DNA of 42,503 bases from Candidatus Avigastranaerophilus faecigallinarum (GCA_018716565.1 DVJT01000121.1:1-42503); one strand, 5' to 3'; shown: positions 19,689 to 30,463, counted from the first letter of the stretch. Numbers and translations: made by a program. Notes: generated from the letters alone by a model not told the origin.

Positions 19689-20536
19689 TATAAAATTAAG
19701 CTTCTTTGAAGTTTAAATAATTCATATGTATTTTCCATCAGCATAGCAATAGTCATAGGACCAACACCACCGGGAACAGGAGTAATACAATATGCTTTTT
19801 CGTATACAGAAGGAAAATCAATATCACCCAAAAGACCTGCGTCTGTTCTGTTAATACCTACATCAATAACGACTGCCCCTTGTTTTACAAATGAACCATC
19901 AATAAAATTAGGCTTTCCTACTGCAGATACAATTATATCTGCGTTTTTAGTATGTTCTTGAAGATTTTTAGTATAGCTGTTCGCCATTGTAACAGTAGCA
20001 TTTTTTTGTTGAAACATAAGGGATAAAGGTTTTCCTACAATATTGGACCGACCTATTACAATTATGTTTTTACTTTCAATCTCAATGTTATAAGCATCTA
20101 AAAGCTTAACAATTCCTTTTGGTGTACAAGGAAATGCATATGGCATATATCCCAATGCTAATCTGCCAAAGTTATATGAAGTAAAGCCATCAACATCTTT
20201 AATTGGGTCTATAGCTTCAAGTATTTTCTTCTGATTTATACCTTTAGGAAGCGGTAGTTGCACTAATATTGCATTAATATTTTCATCTTCATTTAAAATA
20301 TAAATATGTTCTAATATATTTTCTTCCGTTACATCAGAAGGAAGTGGAATAACAATTGAATCAAACCCAACATATTCAGCTTTTTTTTGTTTATTTTTAA
20401 CATAAATTTGACTGGCTGAATCATCACCAACCAAAATCACCGCAAGTTTTGGTTTTTTTGATAAATTTTCAGTATTTAATTTTATATTTTCTATAATTTT
20501 ATTTGCAACCGATTTACCATCGAGAATAAATGTCAT
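19688..20536 (-). CDS. folD: methylenetetrahydrofolate dehydrogenase/cyclohydrolase
   Basis: VGDDSASQIYVKNKQKKAE, QLPLPKGINQKKILEAIDPIKDVDGF, VIGRSNIVGKPLSLM, PVPGGVGPMTIAML. Confidence 0.97.
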   Translation of the reverse strand: MTFILDGKSVANKIIENIKLNTENLSKKPKLAVILVGDDSASQIYVKNKQKKAEYVGFDSIVIPLPSDVTEENILEHIYILNEDENINAILVQLPLPKGINQKKILEAIDPIKDVDGFTSYNFGRLALGYMPYAFPCTPKGIVKLLDAYNIEIESKNIIVIGRSNIVGKPLSLMFQQKNATVTMANSYTKNLQEHTKNADIIVSAVGKPNFIDGSFVKQGAVVIDVGINRTDAGLLGDIDFPSVYEKAYCITPVPGGVGPMTIAMLMENTYELFKLQRSLIL

Positions 20537-21291
20537 TGAATTTCCTCACTTTGCGGGATATTTAGTCTGTAATATAGTTCATCAATTGCTTCTTCAACAA
20601 CTTTGGACTCTTTTGAAACTCTGTTCTCTTTTAATTTGTCATCCTTAGGAATTGTACCTAATGTAGTCAAATCATACTTTTGAAGCAATTGAAGCAAAGG
20701 TTCTATTTCCTGCTTATTTACTTTATTTAAAATTACACCAAGTTGTTCACCTGCTGCATATTTAGCACTATATTCTTCAATTCTTTTTGCCAAATGGATA
20801 GACGCTTCATTTGGTCTTGCAATTACTAAAGTAACGTTAATAGGAATATCAACAAGTTGATGCAAATATTTCAAATCAAATTCACAATCAAAAATAACAT
20901 AATCATAACGAGAAATTAATTTAACTAAAGCATCATTAATTTGCTTTGTTATAGGACATCTGCAATCTTTTGAACCTACTAGCCATGATACAATAATATC
21001 CGTATTATCATCTAATGGTTCAAGAATATCTTCAAGAGCCCATTCAATATATTCCTGTTTTGTCATATTCTCAGGAATACCAGTCTTATATTCATGTTTA
21101 CCGCTTCTTATACCATATATAGTTTGTCTTATATCTTTACCAAAGCTATGACCAAGTTCAGCAGTCAAATCATTATCAAACAGCAAAATTGTCTTATCCG
21201 GATGTTTTTGACGAAGAACACGCCATAATGCTTTTACTACTGTCGTTTTACCGCTCCCGCTCTTTCCCGTAATTGCGATTGATACAGTCAT
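20533..21291 (-). CDS. CooC-like P-loop ATPase (MinD/ParA superfamily)
   Basis: MTVSIAITGKSGSGKTTVVKALWRVL with signature Lys in Walker A; KDCRCPITKQ (CxC) then RYDYVIFDCEFDLKYLHQ; ATGA overlap with folD. Confidence 0.75.
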   Translation of the reverse strand: MTVSIAITGKSGSGKTTVVKALWRVLRQKHPDKTILLFDNDLTAELGHSFGKDIRQTIYGIRSGKHEYKTGIPENMTKQEYIEWALEDILEPLDDNTDIIVSWLVGSKDCRCPITKQINDALVKLISRYDYVIFDCEFDLKYLHQLVDIPINVTLVIARPNEASIHLAKRIEEYSAKYAAGEQLGVILNKVNKQEIEPLLQLLQKYDLTTLGTIPKDDKLKENRVSKESKVVEEAIDELYYRLNIPQSEEIQ

Positions 21292-21476
21292 TAAAATCTC
21301 CAAATCCTACTTATTGTCATATTATAACAAATATAAGACCTTGTAAAACATAACAAGCTCTATTTATATTTATACTTCTTAAAAAATCACTAAATTTTGA
21401 TTTTAAATACTATAAGTTACAAATAAAAATCTTTATAGAAAAATAATATAATGATTTACGAAAATCATCGAAAATA

Positions 21477-21505
21477 TTGACAGTAAAGGAAAATCATTGT
21501 AAATA
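21477..21505 (+). promoter_or_regulatory. canonical promoter, possibly giving leaderless mRNA
   Basis: TTGACA-17 bp-TAAATA; predicted start point coincides with ATG 21514. Confidence 0.6.
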
Positions 21506-21513
21506 TAGAATAT

Positions 21514-22446
21514 ATGAAAATAAAAATCGTCATAACCATTTTCAGCTTATTGTTCTTTTTACTTATTTCAGAGTTATATTTTGCAGCTTATGTTTATAAA
21601 GAACAAAAAAGACTAGATGAACGAGATCCTAAAGAAATTAAGTTTGCATATCATAAACCATTCATATCTGATTTAAATAGTATATTTTGGGATAATACAA
21701 AATTCCGATATTATGATAAAAATTCGGATAAAACAATAATGATCTTAGGTTGTTCTTATGCATATGGAGAAGGGCTGAAAAATAAAGAAAATCTTTCTGC
21801 TTTATTATCTGAAGCATTGAAATACAATGTTATTAACGCCGGATTTGGAGGCCATGGTATTCAATCCGCATATAAATTTTTAAAAGACTTTTGGTTAGAA
21901 AAAGAAAAGAAAAATAATGTAGATATTTTTATCTATGTATATATGAAAGACCATCTGAGACGGATTTATAAAAGAAATAATTGGTTTTCAGGAGAAATAT
22001 ACCCACATTTTGAATATAGAGACGGTCATTTAGTCGAAATAAAACCAATTTCCCCCTATATATATGCTTCATTCCTGTTTTTTAACCTTAATAACCGAAT
22101 AATACACAAGAAACTATATGAAGAACTAAAAACTTATAAAGATTTCAATATAATAATATCTGAGTTACAAAATACAATAAAAAAGATAAATCCTAATTCA
22201 AAAACAATAATTTTAGTTGTTCCGGTAAAGTATACACATGAATTTATAGCTGACAATTCAATGTTTCCTTCTAATGAACTAACTTTTCTTGAAGAACTTG
22301 GAATTAAAGTAATTAATGCAGAAGAGTTAACAAATGAAAATCTAAGAGATGAAAAATGGTATATTGAAGATAAAAGTCATCCTTCTTCTCAATATTGGCA
22401 ATTAATAGTTCCAAAGCTTTCTGAAATAATTAAATCAATGAAATAA
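21514..22446 (+). CDS. membrane-anchored SGNH/GDSL-like hydrolase
   Basis: N-terminal TM helix; GCSYAYGEG block I-like, NAGFGGHGIQSAY, DKSHPSSQYWQ block V-like. Confidence 0.7.
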   Translation: MKIKIVITIFSLLFFLLISELYFAAYVYKEQKRLDERDPKEIKFAYHKPFISDLNSIFWDNTKFRYYDKNSDKTIMILGCSYAYGEGLKNKENLSALLSEALKYNVINAGFGGHGIQSAYKFLKDFWLEKEKKNNVDIFIYVYMKDHLRRIYKRNNWFSGEIYPHFEYRDGHLVEIKPISPYIYASFLFFNLNNRIIHKKLYEELKTYKDFNIIISELQNTIKKINPNSKTIILVVPVKYTHEFIADNSMFPSNELTFLEELGIKVINAEELTNENLRDEKWYIEDKSHPSSQYWQLIVPKLSEIIKSMK

Positions 22447-22461
22447 GTAACAACAATTTAT

Positions 22462-22493
22462 ATATTATTTTAAATACAAATTTAAAATAATAT
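22462..22493. repeat. 14-bp perfect AT-only inverted repeat
   Basis: ATATTATTTTAAAT-ACAA-ATTTAAAATAATAT immediately after the SGNH stop codon. Confidence 0.75.
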
Positions 22494-22652
22494 GTAATTA
22501 TTCTATTCAAAAATGTTATATTCTTAAAATTCAGAATTTTTTCCAATAATCAAAACTTTTTAAATACATAAATCATAAAATAGGAAGAAAACCCAAAATT
22601 AAAAAATATAATTAAATTTCAAACAATAAACTTAAATAATTATTATAAATCA

Positions 22653-22679
22653 AGAGGTGCTATGTTTTGTAGCACCTCT
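22653..22679. terminator. hairpin between convergent SGNH and ilvD genes (candidate terminator)
   Basis: AGAGGTGCTA-TGTTTTG-TAGCACCTCT perfect 10-bp stem; no long T-tract on either strand. Confidence 0.6.
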
Positions 22680-22705
22680 GAATTCCTAATTAAAATATAT
22701 AATAA

Positions 22706-24370
22706 CTAAATACTTGTTACAGCACCTTTATCAGAAGAAGAAACAACGGTTGAATATCTTTTTAGATAACCTTTTTTAACCTTTGTAGGAAGCGGTTCAA
22801 AGTTTTTTCTTCTTTCTTCAAGGACAGAATCAGCAACATTCAATGTTAATTCTCTGTTTGGAATATCGATATGAATTTCATCACCATTTTCAATCAAACC
22901 AATAATACCGCCAGCAGGAGCTTCAGGTGATATATGACCAATGCAAAGTCCTCTTGTACCACCGGAAAATCTGCCATCAGTTATAAGTGCAACATATTTT
23001 CCTAGTCCTTTACCAACAATAGCAGATGTCGGTGACAACATTTCTCTCATGCCAGGTCCGCCTTTTGGACCTTCATATCTGATAACGACAACATCGCCTT
23101 TTACAATTTTATCATCCATAATTGCTTGCATAGCATCTTCTTCGCTATTAAAAGTTTTAGCTTTACCTGTAAATACTAAAGCTTCTTTTTCTACACCTGA
23201 AATTTTCACTACTGCACCATTTGGGGCCAAATTACCATGTAAGACAGCAAGCCCGGGATTTGAAGTAACAGGATCTGAGATTGGTCTTATTACTTCATTA
23301 TCACACCAAATATCAGCAGAGGCAATTTGTGATAACTTAAGACCTGAAACGCCTGTTGTATCAGTCATTTCTTTTACATTGCCATATATGGTTTTTAATA
23401 CGGCAGGAATACCGCCTGCATTATCTAAATCAGTCATTGTTTTTGCTGCAGATGGATCAAGTTTAATAATTTGAGGAACTTTAAAACTTAATTCTTCAAA
23501 ATCTTTTAATGTAACGTCAACCCCAGCTTCATTAGCTATTGCAAGCAAGTGCAAAATAGAGTTAGTTGAACCGCCTAAAGCTAAATCTACAATTATTGCA
23601 TTTCTGATTGATTCTTTTGTAATTATCGAAGAAGGTCGAATATCTTTTTCAATTAATTTATTAATAATAACACCTGAATCAAAAGCAATACGCTTAGTTT
23701 TAGCACTAACAGCAGCAGAAGTAGCACAACCCGGCAAACTCATACCCATAACTTCTGTCAAACAAGCCATAGTATTTGCAGTATATAAGCCTTGGCAAGC
23801 ACCTGCTGTAGGACAAGATGTTATTTCCATTTCCTTAAGCATTTTTTCATCTATTTCGCCATTTGAAAACTTACCGATTGCTTCAAATGTACCTTTTATC
23901 ATAGTAAGTGTATTATTATGACATTTACCGTCTGACATTGGACCTACTGTAACAACAATACAAGGAATATCAAGTCTTGCTGCAGCCATAATCATACCGG
24001 GAGTAATTTTATCGCAGTTAGTTAATAATACAAGCCCGTCTAATTTATGAGCAGTTGCAACAGATTCAATACAATCTGCAATCAAATCACGAGACGGAAG
24101 AGAATAATTCATTCCGCTATGTCCCATTGCAATACCGTCACAAATAGCAGGGACACCAAAAATAAATGCTTGACCGCCACCTGTATGAATACCTTTTTCT
24201 ATTTGACGTTCAATCTCTCTCATTCCACAATGTCCAGGAACTAAATCAGTAAAACTGCTTGCTATACCTATGAATCTTTTATTCATTTGTTTTTCACTAA
24301 CACCTGTCGCATATAATAGAGACCTGTGCGGAGTACGTTGCAATCCTTGTTTTATTTCATCACTTCTCAT
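22706..24370 (-). CDS. ilvD: dihydroxy-acid dehydratase
   Basis: [66 protein letters not shown]. Confidence 0.97.
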   Translation of the reverse strand: MRSDEIKQGLQRTPHRSLLYATGVSEKQMNKRFIGIASSFTDLVPGHCGMREIERQIEKGIHTGGGQAFIFGVPAICDGIAMGHSGMNYSLPSRDLIADCIESVATAHKLDGLVLLTNCDKITPGMIMAAARLDIPCIVVTVGPMSDGKCHNNTLTMIKGTFEAIGKFSNGEIDEKMLKEMEITSCPTAGACQGLYTANTMACLTEVMGMSLPGCATSAAVSAKTKRIAFDSGVIINKLIEKDIRPSSIITKESIRNAIIVDLALGGSTNSILHLLAIANEAGVDVTLKDFEELSFKVPQIIKLDPSAAKTMTDLDNAGGIPAVLKTIYGNVKEMTDTTGVSGLKLSQIASADIWCDNEVIRPISDPVTSNPGLAVLHGNLAPNGAVVKISGVEKEALVFTGKAKTFNSEEDAMQAIMDDKIVKGDVVVIRYEGPKGGPGMREMLSPTSAIVGKGLGKYVALITDGRFSGGTRGLCIGHISPEAPAGGIIGLIENGDEIHIDIPNRELTLNVADSVLEERRKNFEPLPTKVKKGYLKRYSTVVSSSDKGAVTSI

Positions 24371-24439
24371 AAAAATCTCCAAATTACTAACAATATATAC
24401 ATAATAGCAAAGAGATTGTATTTTGTTAAATCTATAAAA

Positions 24440-25105
24440 TTATCTTACATTCAAAAACTTATGAACTTGAGGAATAAGTCTTATATTTTGATACTCATTT
24501 AAAAATTTATAATATGTCGCATTAATAAATTCAGAAGTTAATTTTAAATATTCACCATCCATTTTGGGTTGTAAAACAATAAGTATATTATATTTTTTCG
24601 CCAGACTAACAGTTTTATTAATTTCATCTTCCGTTATATTTGTATCAAAAACCACTTTTAAAAAAAGTTCTTTTTCTTTTGCTATTTCTATAAATTTTGC
24701 ATGTTCTTCCCAGTGTGGTTTCATTTTTGTAGTCGAAGGCAATTTTATATCCATTGAAACAATATCAATATAATCAATTACTTTTTTAAGATTTTCATAT
24801 AAAGTTCCATTAGTTTCCAAATATATTTTTTTATTCACATTTTTCAACAATTCATAAAGGAAATCTGATTCAATTAAAGGTTCTCCACCTGTAAGACTTA
24901 CAGAATGTATATTCTCGTATTTATTAATTTCACAAAGAAGGTCTTCAATATTATATTCTTTTAGATCCGTTTTAAAATCAGTATCACAATATTCACAATG
25001 CAAATTACAAGAGGAGAATCTTATAAATAATTGGTTAACTCCAATATATGGTCCTTCTCCTTGTATAGACTCAAAAATTTCTTTTATTAATACTTTATTT
25101 TGCAT
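24440..25105 (-). CDS. queE: 7-carboxy-7-deazaguanine synthase
   Basis: EIFESIQGEGPYIG, RFSSCNLHCEYCDTDF radical SAM CX3CX2C, SLTGGEPL. Confidence 0.9.
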   Translation of the reverse strand: MQNKVLIKEIFESIQGEGPYIGVNQLFIRFSSCNLHCEYCDTDFKTDLKEYNIEDLLCEINKYENIHSVSLTGGEPLIESDFLYELLKNVNKKIYLETNGTLYENLKKVIDYIDIVSMDIKLPSTTKMKPHWEEHAKFIEIAKEKELFLKVVFDTNITEDEINKTVSLAKKYNILIVLQPKMDGEYLKLTSEFINATYYKFLNEYQNIRLIPQVHKFLNVR

Positions 25106-26132
25106 CGTTCATATCTTTTCTGATGTCGTCTTTTGATAGTTCCTTTAACTGTGAATAAAGTTCTTTTTCTTTTTCAGAAAGTTTTTCAGGAAGTTTTATA
25201 AGAACAGTAATAATAATATCACCTTTTTTAGTTTTAGATTTATTCTCAATACCAAGCCCAGACAAACGTAGTTTTTGTCCAGAGGATGTCATCGGAGGAA
25301 TTTTCACTGTAATTTTTTGATGAAGAACATTAATTGGAATTTCAGCACCTAAAACAGCTTCAAAAGGAGTTATAGGCAAATTACACAATATATTAAAACC
25401 TTCTATTTCAAAATAAGGATTTTTCTCTATATTAATAATTAGATATAAATCACCATCCTTACCCCCGTTTAGTCCTTTATTTCCTTCTTTTTTTATTCTT
25501 ACTTTAGAACCTTGAGAAACCCCTTTAGGAATTTTTACATTAATTTTTTTCTGTAAAGAAATTTGCCCGGTACCATTACACATATTGCATTGAGCACCAT
25601 TTATAAAAGTTCGTCCTTCACATTTAGGACAAGGTTGTGTATGTAATATATTAACCTTTCTGTTTGTACCTTCCAATGCTTCGAAACAAGATATTATTAA
25701 ATCAATATTTATATCTGCTCCATTAACAGATTGTTTTGAGTCCTGTTTTTTATATGTTTGTTTTCCGGAATGGAATAAATTATCCAATGCATCATTTATT
25801 GATTTAGAAAAAGTTTCAGGTTTATCGGCATTCTTTTTCGCTTTTTTTATATATTCTTCGTATTTATTTTTTGTAGTTTGTTCATATTCTTTTCTAATTT
25901 TTTCTTTATAGTAGCCTCTAAGAACATCATATTTTTTACGTTTTTCTGTATTTGTTAATATTTCATATGCTTCTTGAATTTCTTTGAATTTGGTAATACC
26001 CAAATCATTTCCCGTAACATCAGGATGATAGAGCCTTACAAGTTTACGGTAAGAAAGCTTAATTTCCTCAATCGTAGCATCATAATTCACATCAAGAATT
26101 TTATATAAATCTTTATTATAATAATTAGCCAA
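25095..26132 (-). CDS. DnaJ-like chaperone with reduced zinc centre
   Basis: J-domain HPD motif (LVRLYHPDVTG); only two Cys pairs CPKC and CNMC, followed by two beta-barrel substrate domains. Confidence 0.88.
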   Translation of the reverse strand: MANYYNKDLYKILDVNYDATIEEIKLSYRKLVRLYHPDVTGNDLGITKFKEIQEAYEILTNTEKRKKYDVLRGYYKEKIRKEYEQTTKNKYEEYIKKAKKNADKPETFSKSINDALDNLFHSGKQTYKKQDSKQSVNGADINIDLIISCFEALEGTNRKVNILHTQPCPKCEGRTFINGAQCNMCNGTGQISLQKKINVKIPKGVSQGSKVRIKKEGNKGLNGGKDGDLYLIINIEKNPYFEIEGFNILCNLPITPFEAVLGAEIPINVLHQKITVKIPPMTSSGQKLRLSGLGIENKSKTKKGDIIITVLIKLPEKLSEKEKELYSQLKELSKDDIRKDMNDAK

Positions 26133-26214
26133 AATCTCTCTCCTATTTTAATTTTACGGAAGAGAAAAAAAATATCAAACTCTTTTTTAATAAATGTACT
26201 TTTTTTTAGAAGTA

Positions 26215-26234
26215 AAATGTATTAAAATACATTT
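26215..26234. promoter_or_regulatory. 9-bp inverted repeat upstream of glyA, candidate operator
   Basis: AAATGTATT-AA-AATACATTT. Confidence 0.4.
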
Positions 26235-26265
26235 AGCTTAGAGAGTATAGGTTGGGGAGTTTAAC

Positions 26266-27513
26266 ATGGAGTTAGAAGTAATAAAAAAAACGGATATTGA
26301 AGTAGCTGAATTAATCGAAAAAGAATTAAACAGACAGCAAAATACAATAGAATTAATAGCCAGTGAAAATTTTACTTCACCTGCAGTAATGGCAGCTTGT
26401 GGAAGTGTATTAACAAACAAATATGCAGAAGGCAAACCATATAAAAGATTTTATAACGGATGTGATAATGTTGATAAAATAGAAGAAATTGCCCAAGAAA
26501 GAGCAAAAAAACTATTTAATGCGGAGCATGCCAATGTACAACCACATAGCGGTGCACAAGCGAATATGGCAGTATTTATGTATGCACTAAAACCGGGTGA
26601 CACTGTAATGGGCATGGATTTATCAAATGGTGGACACTTATCACACGGTTCACCGGTTAACTTCTCAGGACTATACTTTAATATTGTTTCATACGGTATT
26701 AATGATGATGGAGAAATTGACTACAATAATGTCAAAGAACTGGCTATTCAACACAAGCCAAAACTTATTATTTGCGGAGCCAGCAATTATTCAAAAATTA
26801 TAGATTTCAAAAAATTCAAAGAAATAGCAGATGAAGTAGGCGCTTTACTTCTTGCAGACATAGCACATATTGCAGCTTTAGTCGCAACAGGAGAACATCC
26901 AAGCCCATTTCCATATGCTGATTTTGTAACAACAACAACACACAAAACTCTAAGAGGACCAAGAGGCGGAATAATAATGTGCAAAAAGGAACACGCACTT
27001 GGTATTGATAAAGCAGTATTTCCTGGAATTCAAGGAGGGCCACTTGAACACATTATTGCAGGTAAAGCAATAGCATTAAAAGAAGCCTTGTCTGATGATT
27101 TTAAAGCATATGCAAAGCAAGTTAAACTAAATGCAAAAGCACTTGCAAAATCACTGATGGATGAAGGTCTTGATATAGTTGGTAACGGAACAGAGAACCA
27201 TTTAATGACCCTTGATTTAAGAAAATTAAATAAAACAGGTAAAGACATTGCAAATATACTTGAGCTTGTCGGAATCACAGCTAACAAAAATACAGTACCG
27301 AATGATCCTCAAAGTCCATTTGTAACAAGTGGTGTAAGACTTGGTTCACCTGCAATGACAACAAGAGGATTTAAAGAAGAAGATATGATTGAAGTAGGCA
27401 AAATTATAGCCGAAGCAGTAAAAATTTCAGATACAAAAGATGAAGCAAAGATAAAAGAACTAAGAGAACGTTCATTAAAACTTTGCGAAAAATACCCACT
27501 ATATAAGGATTAA
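26266..27513 (+). CDS. glyA: serine hydroxymethyltransferase
   Basis: [43 protein letters not shown]. Confidence 0.97.
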   Translation: MELEVIKKTDIEVAELIEKELNRQQNTIELIASENFTSPAVMAACGSVLTNKYAEGKPYKRFYNGCDNVDKIEEIAQERAKKLFNAEHANVQPHSGAQANMAVFMYALKPGDTVMGMDLSNGGHLSHGSPVNFSGLYFNIVSYGINDDGEIDYNNVKELAIQHKPKLIICGASNYSKIIDFKKFKEIADEVGALLLADIAHIAALVATGEHPSPFPYADFVTTTTHKTLRGPRGGIIMCKKEHALGIDKAVFPGIQGGPLEHIIAGKAIALKEALSDDFKAYAKQVKLNAKALAKSLMDEGLDIVGNGTENHLMTLDLRKLNKTGKDIANILELVGITANKNTVPNDPQSPFVTSGVRLGSPAMTTRGFKEEDMIEVGKIIAEAVKISDTKDEAKIKELRERSLKLCEKYPLYKD

Positions 27514-27515
27514 CT

Positions 27516-28571
27516 ATGACTTTCTTACAATTATCAGAAGCAAACATAATAGGAACAGTTATTGCATTTATTTTGGGATTATTTATTGTCCCATTGGTAA
27601 TTGCATATTCAGAAAAAAAAGGATTAATGGATAAACCGAATGAAAGAAAAATACACTCGCATCCGATACCAAGATTAGGCGGTGTAGCGATTTGGATATG
27701 TTCAATACTATCATTCTTTTCATTAATATTATTGAGTTATTATCCTCATCGTTCTTTATTATCAGGACTATTATTAGGAAGTTCTTTGATTTTTCTTTTA
27801 GGTCTGATTGATGATATATATGGACTAGGAGCAAAATTCAAATTTATAAACCAAATTACAATAGCATCAATTGTTTTTTGTTTGGGCGTAAAAATAACAA
27901 CTATCTTTGTTCCATTTATAGGATTAGTAGAATTACACCCGATCTTATCATATTTTGGAACAATTGCCTGGATTGTAGGAATTAGCAATGCAGTTAATTT
28001 TATAGATGGTGTTGACGGTTTAGCAGGTTCTGTAATTACAGTAAGTTCTGTTACTTTAGGATTAATTGCTGTTGCTCTTGTACCATCAGACACCGTAAGT
28101 TCATTAATAGCATTTATTTTAGCAGGTTCAATGTTAGGCTTTTTAACATACAACTTTCATCCTGCGAAAATTTTTATGGGTGATTCAGGCGCGTTATTTG
28201 CAGGATTTTTACTTTCTGTATTATCAATAATGTACCAAATGAAATCAACAGATATAAAAATGTATGTACCTCTTTTAATATTAGCGGTACCGATATTAGA
28301 TATTACATTCTCATCATTAAGAAGAATTTTAAAAGGAACATCACCATTTGTAGCAGATGCTGAACATATACATCATAAACTTTTAAAATTTGGATTTTCA
28401 CAAAATAAAGCAGTATTGATTTTAGTAGCATTTTCAATAGTAATGGGTGGTATTGCAACTTATATTGCGGCATCAGATACTACAAAATACTTCTTATATG
28501 CTGTTATAATATCTACTGTAATGATTATTTTAAACAGACATGCAAAATTTGGTGAAGGAAAGACAGACTAA
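27516..28571 (+). CDS. WecA/MraY family undecaprenyl-phosphate glycosylphosphotransferase
   Basis: DKPNERKIHSHPIPRLGG, NFIDGVDGLAGS, FHPAKIFMGDSGALFAGF, HIHHKL; multipass. Confidence 0.93.
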   Translation: MTFLQLSEANIIGTVIAFILGLFIVPLVIAYSEKKGLMDKPNERKIHSHPIPRLGGVAIWICSILSFFSLILLSYYPHRSLLSGLLLGSSLIFLLGLIDDIYGLGAKFKFINQITIASIVFCLGVKITTIFVPFIGLVELHPILSYFGTIAWIVGISNAVNFIDGVDGLAGSVITVSSVTLGLIAVALVPSDTVSSLIAFILAGSMLGFLTYNFHPAKIFMGDSGALFAGFLLSVLSIMYQMKSTDIKMYVPLLILAVPILDITFSSLRRILKGTSPFVADAEHIHHKLLKFGFSQNKAVLILVAFSIVMGGIATYIAASDTTKYFLYAVIISTVMIILNRHAKFGEGKTD

Positions 28572-29155
28572 TGACGGTAAGAAAAATAGTTAAGTATGGA
28601 ACACCTTCTTTAAGAGAGAAATCAAAAGAAGTTCATAAAATATCAAAAAAAGTACAAATTTTAGTAGACGATTTATATGACACAATGTATGCAACCAATG
28701 GTGTTGGGCTTGCAGCACCTCAAGTCGGAGAAAATTTGAGGGTTTTTGTAATAGATGTAGGAACAGATCCGAAAACAATGAATCCGATTACATTTATAAA
28801 CCCTAAAATAATAAAAAAAGAAGGTGCTATAAATTCATATGAAGGCTGTTTAAGCTTTCCAGAGGCATATACTAACGTAAGAAGATACAAATCAGTAAAA
28901 ATCAAAGCACTTGATATAAAAGGTAAACCATTTATATTAGAGGTTACAGACGGTTCACTTTTAGCAAGAGCGATTCAGCATGAATTTGATCATTTAGAGG
29001 GAATATTATTCATAGACCATTGCAGAAATCGTTTTGAGACGGATAAAGTATTGGCAGAAAAGGGACTTGGCGGAGTTGATTCAGATTATCTGATAGAAGA
29101 AAAAGAACTGGAAGAAGAAATACAAAAGAATCCTCAACAGGAGGAAAATAATTGA
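28571..29155 (+). CDS. def: peptide deformylase
   Basis: GVGLAAPQVG, EGCLSFP, QHEFDHLEGILFID. Confidence 0.97.
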   Translation: MTVRKIVKYGTPSLREKSKEVHKISKKVQILVDDLYDTMYATNGVGLAAPQVGENLRVFVIDVGTDPKTMNPITFINPKIIKKEGAINSYEGCLSFPEAYTNVRRYKSVKIKALDIKGKPFILEVTDGSLLARAIQHEFDHLEGILFIDHCRNRFETDKVLAEKGLGGVDSDYLIEEKELEEEIQKNPQQEENN

Positions 29156-30093
29156 TTAACATAGTATATATGGCAACACCGGAGATTGCCGTAAAAAGTT
29201 TGGAAGAATTATATAAAAATAGTGAAATTAATCTTCTTGCAGTTGTAACACAACCGGATAGACCCAAAGGCAGAGGAAATAAAGTAACACCTCCGCCTGT
29301 AAAAGTGTTTGCAATGGAAAATAATATTCCTTGCTATCAAACTGAAAAAATAAGTAAAGATATTGAATTAATTGAAATATTAAAAAATCTAAAACCAGAT
29401 TTCTTTGTTACTTTTGCCTTCGGACAAATATTATCACAAGAAGTATTAGATATACCGAAGTATTCAACAATAAATTTACATGCTTCTTTGCTGCCAAAAT
29501 ATAGAGGTGCAAATCCTATACAAAGATGTATATATAATGGAGACAAAATTACAGGCATAACAACAATGCTAACTGTACTTGAACTTGATGCAGGTGATAT
29601 TTGTGAAACTCAAGAGATAACAATTACAGAGAACATGACTGATATTGAATTAAAAGAAATTATTTGCCAAAAATCTCCAAAACTTATTTGTTCAACATTA
29701 AAAGGTTTATATACAGGAGAATTAATTCCCAAAAAACAATGCAGTGAAGGGGTAACAATTGCAAAGAAATTTAATAAACAAGATGGATTAATAGATTGGA
29801 AGAAAAACTCAGAAAGTATACACAATCAAGTACGTTCAATGGTAGATTTTCCTTGTGCATACACAATGATAAATAATAAAATAATAAAAATACTTGAAAC
29901 AAGATTAACAAACAAAAAAAGTAATTTATGCTGCGGAACAATAACATCAGTTTCAAAAGACGGAATTGAAATAAATACAGGTGAAGGCTGCATATTAATA
30001 ACAAAAGTAAAACCTGAAAGCAAAGGTATAATGAAAGCCTTTGATTTTGCAAATGGTGCTAAAATAAAAGCAAATATGAAAGTTGGAGAATAA
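29152..30093 (+). CDS. fmt: methionyl-tRNA formyltransferase
   Basis: VYMATPEIAVKSLEELY, NLHASLLPKYRGANPIQRCIYNGDKITGIT; TTG start overlapping def stop (TTGA). Confidence 0.95.
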   Translation: MINIVYMATPEIAVKSLEELYKNSEINLLAVVTQPDRPKGRGNKVTPPPVKVFAMENNIPCYQTEKISKDIELIEILKNLKPDFFVTFAFGQILSQEVLDIPKYSTINLHASLLPKYRGANPIQRCIYNGDKITGITTMLTVLELDAGDICETQEITITENMTDIELKEIICQKSPKLICSTLKGLYTGELIPKKQCSEGVTIAKKFNKQDGLIDWKKNSESIHNQVRSMVDFPCAYTMINNKIIKILETRLTNKKSNLCCGTITSVSKDGIEINTGEGCILITKVKPESKGIMKAFDFANGAKIKANMKVGE

Positions 30094-30094
30094 A

Positions 30095-30460
30095 ATGTAT
30101 CAACGTGGAATAAGAGGTGCAATTACAGTAGATTCAAACAGCATTGAAGAAATAAAAAATGCCACAATAGAACTTATTTCCGAATTAAAGAAACAAAATA
30201 AATATAAAGATGCAGATATATCTAACGTAATATTCACAATGACACAAGATTTAGATGCAGCATATCCTGCTAAATTTGCTCGAGAAGAATTTGAGACTTG
30301 GCAAAATGTACCAATGATGTGTGTACAAGAATTAAACATTAATGGAGCATTACCAAAATGCTTAAGAATTCTTATTGTAATCAATACCGACCTTGCACAA
30401 AATGAAATAAAACATGTATATTTAAAAGGTGCTGAGAAATTAAGAAAAGATTTAAAGTAA
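30095..30460 (+). CDS. aroH: chorismate mutase, AroH type
   Basis: RGIRGAITVDSNS, FTMTQDLDAAYPAKFAREEF, PMMCVQELNINGALPKCLRILI. Confidence 0.93.
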   Translation: MYQRGIRGAITVDSNSIEEIKNATIELISELKKQNKYKDADISNVIFTMTQDLDAAYPAKFAREEFETWQNVPMMCVQELNINGALPKCLRILIVINTDLAQNEIKHVYLKGAEKLRKDLK

Positions 30461-30463
30461 GTT

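Noticed and set aside
22941-23474. 177 aa plus-strand ORF antisense to ilvD
   Set aside because: Shadow ORF of a well supported ilvD; composition fits antisense reading.
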